Assembly (NCBI GenBank): GCA_041741535.1
Contig: JBGSJV010000170.1
Coordinates: 21,494 to 85,493, forward strand
Origin: M30B19 sp041741535
GTDB lineage: Bacteria; Planctomycetota; Planctomycetia; Pirellulales; Pirellulaceae
Reading direction: 5' to 3'
DNA length: 64,000 nucleotides
The notes beneath the pieces were generated by a model that was not told where the DNA came from, did not search any database, and worked only from the letters and a program-made list of their open reading frames with translations. The translations under genes were made by a program, and so were the position numbers. Within the stretch, counting starts at the first letter, position 1; each line of letters opens with the position of its first letter. This document shows positions 9,287 through 17,864 of the stretch, piece after piece.

Positions 9287-9992
9287 CTAATTCCACCAAT
9301 AGACGAAAGCCGAAATTCTGTCGTCGTTCACTCGCGTCGAACACCCATGGTAAACCATTTCGGTCACCTAAGTGATTTCCACCAAACGACGATGGTGGAA
9401 ATCCCCGGACCGAAAACGCGCTTCCCTGGACGACCAATTCAAACACGCCGCCGCGCAAGAGCATCTGATGTGACAATGATTCGACCGCCGTCTCTTGCTC
9501 GGAGAACCAGCCGGACGAATCGGATTGGGGCACACCCCGTGTTTCCCTTTCCAGACCTCTCAGGCAAGCCTCCACGCGCGGGTTCCATTCACCCACAACG
9601 GTTGAATCCTCCCAACGCAACGGGGGCTGCGCATCACACCGGGCCACCAAATGTTCCCATTCGGATTCTTTCAACAACCGACAACATCTTAATTGTCCGG
9701 CAACTATCGGAGAACGCCCCTGAAACCACTTTGCGTAATACGAGGCTTCACCCGCGGTGATATCGGTCATAAACAACTGATGGTAATTGGAACCGCTGAT
9801 CGCTGTGGCAGACACCCGCGGGTTACTAATGATCCGCTGGTCGTACCAACCTTTGTTGAACCGACGATTCACCTTCTCATCACACAAAAGGTACTCAAAT
9901 TGAATCTTCGTTACCGGAAGAAAGTTGGTCCAAAATTTAGTGTCTTCGATTTGAACCCAAGGCCAACCGAAACTATCGGTAAGAACACGCAT
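9279..9992 (-). CDS. Degenerate FGE/SUMF1-fold protein
   Basis: A 237-residue protein with the frame of a formylglycine-generating-enzyme (C-type-lectin-like) domain: FLPVTKIQFEYLL corresponds to the family's (E)VTN.QY..F start, LLKESEWEHL to LPTEAEWE, and the C-terminal FGFRLLVE to GFRLV. The central W-rich GNVWEW motif is missing, as are the usual catalytic cysteines, so it is probably a binding rather than an oxidising module. It is paralogous to the product of 11518-12225. The ATG at 9992 has AGGAG. Confidence 0.65.
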   Translation of the reverse strand: MRVLTDSFGWPWVQIEDTKFWTNFLPVTKIQFEYLLCDEKVNRRFNKGWYDQRIISNPRVSATAISGSNYHQLFMTDITAGEASYYAKWFQGRSPIVAGQLRCCRLLKESEWEHLVARCDAQPPLRWEDSTVVGEWNPRVEACLRGLERETRGVPQSDSSGWFSEQETAVESLSHQMLLRGGVFELVVQGSAFSVRGFPPSSFGGNHLGDRNGLPWVFDASERRQNFGFRLLVELDE

Positions 9993-10026
9993 GAACCGCT
10001 CCTTGTGGATTGGATATTGATCTCAA

Positions 10027-10130
10027 CTAGGCATTGTCCCCAAAGGGGTCTGACCCTTTAGTGGGCATACAAAACCCGGACAAAAAGACACGACTGGAGA
10101 GGGTCAGACCCCTTTTAGGACAAACCCTAG
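10027..10130. repeat. CTAGG inverted-repeat element, family 2, full copy
   Basis: A 104-bp element with terminal inverted repeats of about 30 bp: the left begins CTAGGCATTGTCCCCAAAGG and the right ends AGGACAAACCCTAG. Both arms contain GGGGTCTGACCC or its inverse. The last bases form the TAG stop codon of the overlapping minus-strand GTPase gene. Confidence 0.8.
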
Positions 10131-11506
10131 TCACGACTCAGGAGTCTGACAACTTCATTTTGTACGGCTGGAAAATCGTTGGCGTCCCGAACGACCATGC
10201 GATTCTCGTCCAATTGATTTAACAGATCCAATTCGGTACCACACCATAAAATTCTTGTCGCCAACGGATGCCGCTTGACGTCTTCGAAGTCGAATGGCAA
10301 CCGATCGAGCAAAACCACGATCAAATCCGGACGCTGTCCACCGGAGAATCCGTTGCGGTGACACAATGGATCCAACAATGGGCAAAGCAGGTGTGGGAAT
10401 GAGCGATTCAACGGCGGCAAATGAGAGCCAACGCCATCACCCATTTGAGTCCGGACATTTCCCATATAGTACGCCTGCTTGAGTCCGAACGAACTCAAAT
10501 ACGTAGACAGTTGCTCACCCAAGATTTCAATCTTGGGTTTTGCTTTATCTGCTTGCACGACGACCGCAACCTTGCCGGGCCGTTTGGGGGCGAAATCACA
10601 TTGGAAGTAGACGCTCCAAAAAAGCGGCGCCAAAACACGCATGGGACGAAATGATTTTGGGTCAACTTTGCCTCCATTCGCAATGCCACCCGTCGCCGAA
10701 CAAACACAGAACTTCAAATCAATTCCTTGAGTCTTCGCAGAATTGACCATGATGGCAATGTCGGAAAATTTTTCGGAGAGAAAACTTGCCAGTTCCTGGG
10801 AAATGGCTTCCGCGCGTTGCATGTACTCCGCAACGTCGAACCCTGCTTGCAATTCGGATAACTCGTCCTCACGGAGATATTGCTGAACGGACGCCGGCAA
10901 CTTATCCAAAAAGCGATCTCCACACGACAAAACAATCAAAAAGGGTCGTCGTTGGTTGGACCGACCTGATCCCGGCATCCCCAACGCTTGAACAATGCGT
11001 TGAAAGACCGGTGGCAGGTCTTTGGGACGGCCCGTTGTCGGATGGTCCGTTCGAAAGAACAACCACGGCATCGGACAGTTGCCAACGGCCGCCATCACAT
11101 GGTCCGGAATGGGCTGCTCACGCCCGGACTGAAAATACTCGCCCGGAAAATCCAGGAAACCTACCAAGCGTCGAATGTTCCGGCCCGCTAGATGACTGGG
11201 GAGGTTGCTCAACAAGACCGCCAAATGTTGTTCATCTCCCTCTTCGGTCGGCGCGGGAAGTAACCCTTGGTCCAATCGATCCTTCAAATGTGTCCATCTA
11301 GCCAAAGACTCCGAACCTTGCGGAATCAAGGCAAAGTTGGGGATGTACCGAGGTGCCAAAGCTTGCAGTTGCTTGAACAGGGCCACCTTATAACTTGACT
11401 TTCCATGTTCCGGCAGGCCCAGCGTCACCACCGTCATCGCCTCGGACTCTGGGATCGGACCCAAGTTGCAATCACTGATGAATTTTGAAATCACTTCTTT
11501 TGACAT
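10127..11506 (-). CDS. DO-GTPase-type protein with Rossmann-like C-terminal domain
   Basis: A 459-residue second GTPase-like protein of the block. Walker A is GLPEHGKS (about residues 30-37), the G3-like motif is LDFPGEYF near residue 117, and PMRVLAPLFW closes the NTPase region as in the product of 6275-7327. The last 150 residues (from VAVVVQADKAKPK) form a separate alpha/beta domain also found at the C-terminus of the 1437-residue protein (12229-16542). The ATG at 11506 has AAGGAATTT upstream; the in-frame TTG at 11512 is less likely. It lies between two FGE-like genes. Confidence 0.65.
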   Translation of the reverse strand: MSKEVISKFISDCNLGPIPESEAMTVVTLGLPEHGKSSYKVALFKQLQALAPRYIPNFALIPQGSESLARWTHLKDRLDQGLLPAPTEEGDEQHLAVLLSNLPSHLAGRNIRRLVGFLDFPGEYFQSGREQPIPDHVMAAVGNCPMPWLFFRTDHPTTGRPKDLPPVFQRIVQALGMPGSGRSNQRRPFLIVLSCGDRFLDKLPASVQQYLREDELSELQAGFDVAEYMQRAEAISQELASFLSEKFSDIAIMVNSAKTQGIDLKFCVCSATGGIANGGKVDPKSFRPMRVLAPLFWSVYFQCDFAPKRPGKVAVVVQADKAKPKIEILGEQLSTYLSSFGLKQAYYMGNVRTQMGDGVGSHLPPLNRSFPHLLCPLLDPLCHRNGFSGGQRPDLIVVLLDRLPFDFEDVKRHPLATRILWCGTELDLLNQLDENRMVVRDANDFPAVQNEVVRLLSRD

Positions 11507-11517
11507 GTGCAAATTCC

Positions 11518-12225
11518 TTAAACGCGAATCGCCGATAGTTCTATACTGTGGGGAAATTCGAATACCAAACGAAAGCCGTGAGTGTCACGAGCTCCACTGC
11601 CCGGGCGCGGTGCACCGGCAGACGGATCGATATGATCAACGACATTCTTCGAAAGCGTCGGATGCAAACATCCGCGATATCCGAGTTTGTCTTCGCTCTT
11701 GCTCCACTCAAAAACACCTTTGACGAGAAACATCTGCTCGGCCAAAGAATTCCACTTTGGCGATAACGACCACAGTCGCCGCAGGATGGCACTGGCTCGC
11801 CAACTCAACCCAAGCGACTTGAGTTGACTTTCCGCCAACGGCGGCTGAGTAGCCATACTGCGGTAACAGGCGACCCACTCCTCGTCACGCGGCAAGCGAC
11901 TACCAATGATTTCTAAGTTGACGGGAAAACACTGATCGTACCAATTGGCCAGATTATTGACACCTTCGATCGGATCCAAATTTCTCAGAAAGCAATCGTA
12001 ATAGTTCGTCTCTTGATACATGTGAATACCAAGTCTTGGCCGCCCTTGTGCCGTTGGCGAGGGCATGTTCTGTTCGTACCAATTCCCCGAGTAATCGACG
12101 GGTGTCTTCGGATCACACAAGAAGTGTTCGAATTGAACTCGAGTGATTGGCAAGAAAGACATCCAACGATTGCGTTCTCCAAATCGAATGATTGGAAACC
12201 CAAGCGGGTCACAGCTTAATTCCAT
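11518..12225 (-). CDS. Degenerate FGE/SUMF1-fold protein
   Basis: A 235-residue paralogue of the product of 9279-9992: the shared positions include WMSFLPITRVQFEHFLCD, a GxWYEQ/GWYDQ segment, LPRDEEWVACYR and a C-terminal HGFRLVFE. It has the outline of an FGE fold without the catalytic centre. Its AGGAG ribosome-binding site lies in the last codons of the 12229-16542 gene, so the two are tightly coupled. FGE-like proteins often accompany DO-GTPase/GAP1 genes; they may recognise a ligand. Confidence 0.65.
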   Translation of the reverse strand: MELSCDPLGFPIIRFGERNRWMSFLPITRVQFEHFLCDPKTPVDYSGNWYEQNMPSPTAQGRPRLGIHMYQETNYYDCFLRNLDPIEGVNNLANWYDQCFPVNLEIIGSRLPRDEEWVACYRSMATQPPLAESQLKSLGLSWRASAILRRLWSLSPKWNSLAEQMFLVKGVFEWSKSEDKLGYRGCLHPTLSKNVVDHIDPSAGAPRPGSGARDTHGFRLVFEFPHSIELSAIRV

Positions 12226-12228
12226 CCG

Positions 12229-15200
12229 TTATCTCCTCTTCAGTAAACTAAACGAAAATTTCTCTAACAATTTTTCGGCCTTGGAATCGGCCGTGCCCAG
12301 CCCCAGATCCTTGTCATGGATTTGAAACCAATGGCCGTCCTCTTTCAATTGGTCGCTCGTGGTCAGGAACTCCGCGTTGCCGTCGAAGTGCTCGATACAC
12401 TCGGCCCAATCCAAGGGTGGCGTGTCCGCCAACAACAAGACGCCCGCTAAACGCTCTGCGATTGGTTCCAAAACTGGGTAAAGCAGATTCGGATACTCCA
12501 GGCTGTGGTGCGTCAGAACACTCGTATCAAAGTAGGGTCGTCGCACACAGACCGGCTTGTCTAAACCGATTCGGTAATAGGCCGGGGTAATTTGCGATTC
12601 TTTCAGGACATGACGTAACCGTTTGAAAAACGTCCCTCCAATTTGTGCAAGAACTTTTTTGCCACCGTTTCCACTGCCTTGCAAAACGATCGCAAATATC
12701 TTACTCCCATCGTTGGGCAGTTGTTCGGCGCGACGAATCGTCAAACGATACAACCAGTCATCCAAAAATTCTTCACAGGCGACATTTAATGACTGCAAAC
12801 GATTCTGTTCGTCGTGCGTGGCTTGGATTCCCGCGTTGTCCCAAAATCCATTGGTTACCTCGGAAGTTTGAACCGCCGACAAATGACTGGAATTCGAAAC
12901 ATGTTTGTTCCGCCACGCTGCAATCCTGTTCCCATATTTCTTGCGAAAACTGTTTGAAGGCGTCTCTAAAATCGTTTGCCATGACGCGGCGAGCCGTTCC
13001 ATTTCGGCCAAGAACTTGGGATCGGAACTCCAGGCATAAAACAGTTGAAACAACAAGTCGATTTCCAAGTCATGCCGATCGGAGGCTTTGGCCAGCGGGG
13101 TCGCCGCATCCAAAAGAGCCGAAACCAATTCCGGACGACATGTATTTCGAGCGTACAAGAATCGAACCGCTAATAGGAAAAGCGACTTCCCCAGCATCGC
13201 GTAAGTTCCCGCGCCATTTCGGTTCCACCCGCCCGTTAAGGTCAGAGCCGATTTCGCGTCCAAGGCCAAGAGCAGCTGAAACAGCGCTGAAATCGACTCC
13301 AGGCCGTGCAGATCATCGGTATCACCCGTTTTTCGCTCCAATCGCGCCACCAAGTTATCGATCGCCCCGCCAATCGCGGCGGGGGACCCAAGGTCCACGT
13401 CACCATGTCGAACTGCCAACAATCGCTGCCAATCTTCCACGCTGCGCGTCGCCAATCCTCGAACCAGAACCATTCCCACTTGACGCTCGATTCGCCGAAT
13501 CAAGCTCAGACGCGAGCGTATACTCAGCTGCAAGTACTGCGGATGTGTATCCGAAACTGTGGTCAACAAATCGTCCTTCAACCGGCTCGTGGGCGAATTG
13601 TCATTTTCATTGGCGTTGTCCTTCAACCGCACCACGAGAACGCGACTGCACCATCCGTCGGCCGCCGAATCGGACGAAAGCCAATCGGATAGATCGCTGC
13701 GAGCACCCGCGGCAAATTGGCCGTCCACAATGACGGACGACCAGAAGCAGGCGGCCAGGAAAGAAACGTTGGTTGGGCCAACCGCTTCCAGTCCGGGACT
13801 TACCAACCAGCACCGCGACTCCAAACGATCAAACTCTCCAGCAGGCAGTGGCGAGTCCATCGACTCGTTCAGAATGCGCGTTCGGCCCAAAGGAATGATG
13901 GCTATCCGACTGCGGATCGACAACGCCGAACTGATTTCTCGGACTAACTCGCGGGCATCCTGCCGTCGATAGGCCGGGATTTCAACCAGGAGCACACCGC
14001 ACATGTTTTCGGCAGGTTCAAATGGCTCCCCGTTAAGCAGACGGGCATAGCCGATGATAAAACGACCCGTGCCGGCGACCTTGGAATCCATATTCGGCCG
14101 ACACCAATTCTCCCGAATCTTCTGACAAAGCGTCTCCCGTTGCGGAACCGTCAAGTCATTCACCAGTTCGCAGAGGCTCGCTCGGACTTTCGACGTGAAC
14201 TGATCGTTGCGGAGTGGTTCTGCCAAAGCCGGCAACGCCGCATCTACCCCCGACACGAACTGCTCGGTCTGCTCTTCAGACATTTCGCCGTCGATCAGTT
14301 CGAACAACTCAAATTCGATTTCGATAATCCTTTGCAGCAACCGTAAAGCGGCAGGCAGATGCACCAAGGCAATTTCGGCTTGCCCAATTCGTTGCCAAAT
14401 CAAACTCGACACCATATGAGTCATCAATCGCTTTTCCAACTTTGTTTTGGCTGACTCTTCCGCGCGTTGATGGTAAGTCTCCGCCGGTGCGGCGGACGTT
14501 GCAACAGGTTCGGTTTCGCCCACGCTTGAGCTGTTTCCTGGGAGGTTCGGCGAGTCGGCTTGGCCCGCTCCTTCTGGACTCCAATCCAAGAGCAATTTGG
14601 AAATTCGATCGGCATTGACTTGGAACAGTTCGACCAATAGGTGGACAAACACACCGACCAATCCGTTCCAGAACTTGTTTCGGTTCCGTTCGAGGTAGCA
14701 GGCATGGAGCAGCTCCAAGATCCGAGATTCCATGATGGCAAGACGTCGGGTGATTTCTGGATCACCTTGGCGTTGGCCGGCCGAATTGGTGAGTCCAAAG
14801 TACAAATAGGGTGCGACTCGTGCGGCGATCGACAACTGGGTCAAGATCGCTGCCTCCGGTTCCGACTTGCGGAAATAGCAATGGCTAAGGAACAACTTCA
14901 TGACATCGTCACCCAGTGGTCCGGCAACCGCCTCCTTCATGGCCTCGCACACAATCTCCAATTCCGAACTATCTGGCTTTTTGATGTTCTTCAAAATGGA
15001 GGCGACGACCAATTGGCTAAATTGCAACCAATTTTGCTCGCAGATCCGGGCAATAGTTTTGCCAAGTCGCGCGTACCGACTCCCGGTCGTATCGCCACTG
15101 GCATGTTGGACCAGCTTCTCGAGCGCCGGAACCGTCTCCCACAACAAGGATTGATAACTGGGCAGTTCCCGAGCAACGAACCGTCGGTAACTTTCGCTAG

Positions 15201-16542
15201 AAAAACAATATCGATCTCGAGCCAGGTCTTCGCTTGCTTGAACCACTTCCAGAGTGCGGCTGAAACTGTCGGACAACGGATTGGAAAACTGCCTCGGATC
15301 GTTGGCACGCAGGCGGGCCGTGGTTTGCCAATACACTTGTTGCACGATCTCACGTGGTAGATCGCCCAACAGTTCGATGAGCAGTGCCAAGAGCTTTTGA
15401 TGCGGTCGCAGCTTCTCGAACCATTTGACAAAATAGCTTGGCGGCTGCTGGCCGATTTGGCTGACAATCGCCTCAACCGTCTGTTCCAGCTCCTGGGATT
15501 CTTCTCGGCCCACCGATTCGTAGAGTTGTCGATACAGCAACCCTAGTTGGACTGGGAAGTGCAGATGCTTGACCCGCGACTTCAAGATGCTTGGCAGTCG
15601 GTCGCAAACCATTTCCGACAAACGACCATTCCGCCGAGCGGAAATCGAATAGGCATCAATCGCGCGAGAGAACCACCTCTCGGGGTCGGCCAACGCGGAA
15701 GGAATTTGTCGCATCCATTCCGGACCGATTCCGTTGACCGCATTTTCTCCGATCAAAACCCAGGTCATATCCTTCGAGCGCAGGAACGCTTGAAACTCGG
15801 CTAGCTCGCTCTCGCTGACACCGGCCAAATATCTTCCCGATTTGCTTTTCCCGGAACAAATCAAGACAGACCCCGCCCAGTCTCGGCCGCTCGACTGGAT
15901 CTCCTGGATCAATTCACGTAGGGATGGCGACTCCAACTCGAACCAATAGCAATGTTGGTCGACCGACCGACCTTGAACATCACAAATGGCCTTGCCCAAT
16001 TTCAACGCACTGAACCATCGCCCCGAATTGGGCGGTCCAAAAATAAGGAAGATCCGATCCGTCGGCGTTTCGCCTCCGTCCAGACCTTCAAGTACGGTCG
16101 CCAATTCACGGTTCGGAGCAACATAGCGATCGTCCAAGTCAACGGTAAAGTCATAACGCACCAATTCAATCTTGGCATGCAGCGAAGCCTTGGATTGAAA
16201 TCCTGGCGATTCGACTTTGGCGTAGTCTGCAAAATGTAGTTTGGCCGCTTGAGAGTTTTGTTGCTCCTTCTCGGCGCTACTTGCGTCCGAATCTCGTGGG
16301 ATCTTGGGCACGTGTCGATCGTTTTCACCAAACTCCGCGTGATTGTCTGTTTCTGATCCAACTAGATTGTTGGCTTGTCCAGCTCCACCTTGATCTGCAG
16401 TTGCAACTTGAGAGTTTGGCGGATCGTCATTGACGGCAACCAATGGGCTCTCACCTTTATCCCACCGGGACGGATGATTGACCGATTCCGCGCGGGACGG
16501 TTCGTCGGTTCCTGCCGCCGAGTTTTTATCGCCTTCCAACAT
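12229..16542 (-). CDS. Giant protein with degenerate P-loop and GTPase-linked C-terminal domain
   Basis: A 1437-residue protein, the largest of the window. Residues 1-100 are low-complexity and hydrophilic. A nucleotide-binding-like region around residue 170 has GPPNSGR, a Walker A loop in which the lysine is replaced by arginine, so ATP or GTP hydrolysis is doubtful. Long helical, repeat-like regions follow (to about residue 1250). The last 150 residues resemble the C-terminal domain of the neighbouring GTPase (10127-11506), including matching SLEYPNLLYPVLEPI and RSFPHLLCPLLDPL segments. A GGGAG sits 6 bp before the ATG at 16542, which I prefer to the ATG at 16548. A large sensor or scaffold is plausible; the function is not recognised. 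Confidence 0.55.
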   Translation of the reverse strand: MLEGDKNSAAGTDEPSRAESVNHPSRWDKGESPLVAVNDDPPNSQVATADQGGAGQANNLVGSETDNHAEFGENDRHVPKIPRDSDASSAEKEQQNSQAAKLHFADYAKVESPGFQSKASLHAKIELVRYDFTVDLDDRYVAPNRELATVLEGLDGGETPTDRIFLIFGPPNSGRWFSALKLGKAICDVQGRSVDQHCYWFELESPSLRELIQEIQSSGRDWAGSVLICSGKSKSGRYLAGVSESELAEFQAFLRSKDMTWVLIGENAVNGIGPEWMRQIPSALADPERWFSRAIDAYSISARRNGRLSEMVCDRLPSILKSRVKHLHFPVQLGLLYRQLYESVGREESQELEQTVEAIVSQIGQQPPSYFVKWFEKLRPHQKLLALLIELLGDLPREIVQQVYWQTTARLRANDPRQFSNPLSDSFSRTLEVVQASEDLARDRYCFSSESYRRFVARELPSYQSLLWETVPALEKLVQHASGDTTGSRYARLGKTIARICEQNWLQFSQLVVASILKNIKKPDSSELEIVCEAMKEAVAGPLGDDVMKLFLSHCYFRKSEPEAAILTQLSIAARVAPYLYFGLTNSAGQRQGDPEITRRLAIMESRILELLHACYLERNRNKFWNGLVGVFVHLLVELFQVNADRISKLLLDWSPEGAGQADSPNLPGNSSSVGETEPVATSAAPAETYHQRAEESAKTKLEKRLMTHMVSSLIWQRIGQAEIALVHLPAALRLLQRIIEIEFELFELIDGEMSEEQTEQFVSGVDAALPALAEPLRNDQFTSKVRASLCELVNDLTVPQRETLCQKIRENWCRPNMDSKVAGTGRFIIGYARLLNGEPFEPAENMCGVLLVEIPAYRRQDARELVREISSALSIRSRIAIIPLGRTRILNESMDSPLPAGEFDRLESRCWLVSPGLEAVGPTNVSFLAACFWSSVIVDGQFAAGARSDLSDWLSSDSAADGWCSRVLVVRLKDNANENDNSPTSRLKDDLLTTVSDTHPQYLQLSIRSRLSLIRRIERQVGMVLVRGLATRSVEDWQRLLAVRHGDVDLGSPAAIGGAIDNLVARLERKTGDTDDLHGLESISALFQLLLALDAKSALTLTGGWNRNGAGTYAMLGKSLFLLAVRFLYARNTCRPELVSALLDAATPLAKASDRHDLEIDLLFQLFYAWSSDPKFLAEMERLAASWQTILETPSNSFRKKYGNRIAAWRNKHVSNSSHLSAVQTSEVTNGFWDNAGIQATHDEQNRLQSLNVACEEFLDDWLYRLTIRRAEQLPNDGSKIFAIVLQGSGNGGKKVLAQIGGTFFKRLRHVLKESQITPAYYRIGLDKPVCVRRPYFDTSVLTHHSLEYPNLLYPVLEPIAERLAGVLLLADTPPLDWAECIEHFDGNAEFLTTSDQLKEDGHWFQIHDKDLGLGTADSKAEKLLEKFSFSLLKRR

Positions 16543-16564
16543 AAACATCTCCCAAATTTCAGCC

Positions 16565-16665
16565 GATCCCCAACGGGGTCTGACCCTCCCCGACGACGTT
16601 ATAAAAACACGACCACTTTAACTTCGCCTCCAAAAGGGCAGCCCCCTTCTGGGAAAGGCCCTTAG
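16565..16665. repeat. Family 2 element, degenerate copy
   Basis: About 100 bp with a left arm CCCCAACGGGGTCTGACCC and a right arm ending GGGAAAGGCCCTTAG, separated by AT-richer DNA that includes AAAACACGACCA. It resembles the full copy at 10027 but has lost the terminal CTAG on the left. Confidence 0.5.
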
Positions 16666-16703
16666 GCATTTCGCGGAGAACCTGATACGTTCACACCCGA
16701 ACT

Positions 16704-17864
16704 TTAACGACTCGAAAAAACGGTCATCAAATACTGCAGGACGTTAAACGAATAACAACCCAGCCACACATACAAGCCGTACAACCAAGCCGCGGCAAAG
16801 CCCAGCGACACCAAAGCTCCGGCCAAAAAACTCCCCTGCAAGCCCAGCAAATAGGTCAACCATCGCCCGACTCCCAAAGCCAGCATCAGCAGGAGAGCCG
16901 ACAGGAAGCCGATTCCCAAATTCAAGTAATAACTCTCCGGCGGAAACATTCCTTGCTTCCACACTTTATCCACATTCGCCTTCGAGACCGCTTCACTGGC
17001 TTCGGGAAATAAGCCAAGAATTGGCTGCCGAATCAATTCGGGACTCGCTGCATAAAGCAACGTGAGCACCAGGCTTAACCACACGCTGACACCCGGCACG
17101 GATAACAAAACACTTGACCATTTCGAATCCGGTTCGGTACAAAGCACAAAGCCGATTGCCACCGAAAAATACAGACCCATGATCAACGCCGGCCACAATA
17201 TCGCCGGGAATCTCCAAGCCACCTCCCCGCTCTGGCAGTTGAGCACAAACAGTGCCTCGTCTTCGCCGCTGGTCCGACTTTCGGAACCCTGGCCCCGACT
17301 CACTGCCTGGAATCGCAAGTGTCCATGGCCTTGGCAACCACTCGGCTGCAAGAAATGCGCCCGCACGCGAAAATGTTGTTCGGCCCCAGGCGCCAACTCA
17401 AGGCCGCTGAGCAAACTCTCTTCATTGACGGGCTGTAGTGAAACCCAGTTCGGGTTGTCCGTCCCCGTCAAACGCCAAGTTTGGGAAGAGTTGTTGCGAA
17501 CAACAAAGGACCTCATGCCATCCGCCCCAAAGTCGATCGGCTCCAAGTTGCTACCCAGCGGTCGATCGTGGACCGTGTAAAACGGCCCCGGCTTTCCCGT
17601 TATCGGAATACGAGGACTCACTTCCAATGGTTGAACAACGCGTCCTTCCAAGTTCACCGGAGCCAACTCCGCCACGTCACAACCGTTGACGCATCTTTTT
17701 CCAGCAATCACCGACTTGATGTAATACGTCTTGCAGTTTGGACATCGAACAGCCGCACGTTTGTTTGCATCGCTGTGCTGGGGATCGATGGTCTCAAAAC
17801 TCCACCCGCAGGCAATTCGTTTGATCCGTTCTGTCTTGGTCCCATTTTGCGCTTCAGTGTTCAT
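16704..17864 (-). CDS. Zinc-ribbon, beta-domain, membrane protein
   Basis: A 386-residue protein with an N-terminal zinc ribbon (CPNC...RCVNGC, residues 40-62), a beta-rich extramembrane domain (about 90-215) and four or five hydrophobic helices (from about 225) to the end. The ATG overlaps the stop of the kinase gene in an ATGA arrangement, so the kinase is translated just before it and may phosphorylate it or share its location. No recognised family. Confidence 0.5.
   Translation of the reverse strand: MNTEAQNGTKTERIKRIACGWSFETIDPQHSDANKRAAVRCPNCKTYYIKSVIAGKRCVNGCDVAELAPVNLEGRVVQPLEVSPRIPITGKPGPFYTVHDRPLGSNLEPIDFGADGMRSFVVRNNSSQTWRLTGTDNPNWVSLQPVNEESLLSGLELAPGAEQHFRVRAHFLQPSGCQGHGHLRFQAVSRGQGSESRTSGEDEALFVLNCQSGEVAWRFPAILWPALIMGLYFSVAIGFVLCTEPDSKWSSVLLSVPGVSVWLSLVLTLLYAASPELIRQPILGLFPEASEAVSKANVDKVWKQGMFPPESYYLNLGIGFLSALLLMLALGVGRWLTYLLGLQGSFLAGALVSLGFAAAWLYGLYVWLGCYSFNVLQYLMTVFSSR

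Noticed and set aside
12645..13733. A 362-codon open frame on the plus strand
   Set aside because: It is antisense to the giant protein gene, which has overlapping neighbours and a good ribosome-binding site.
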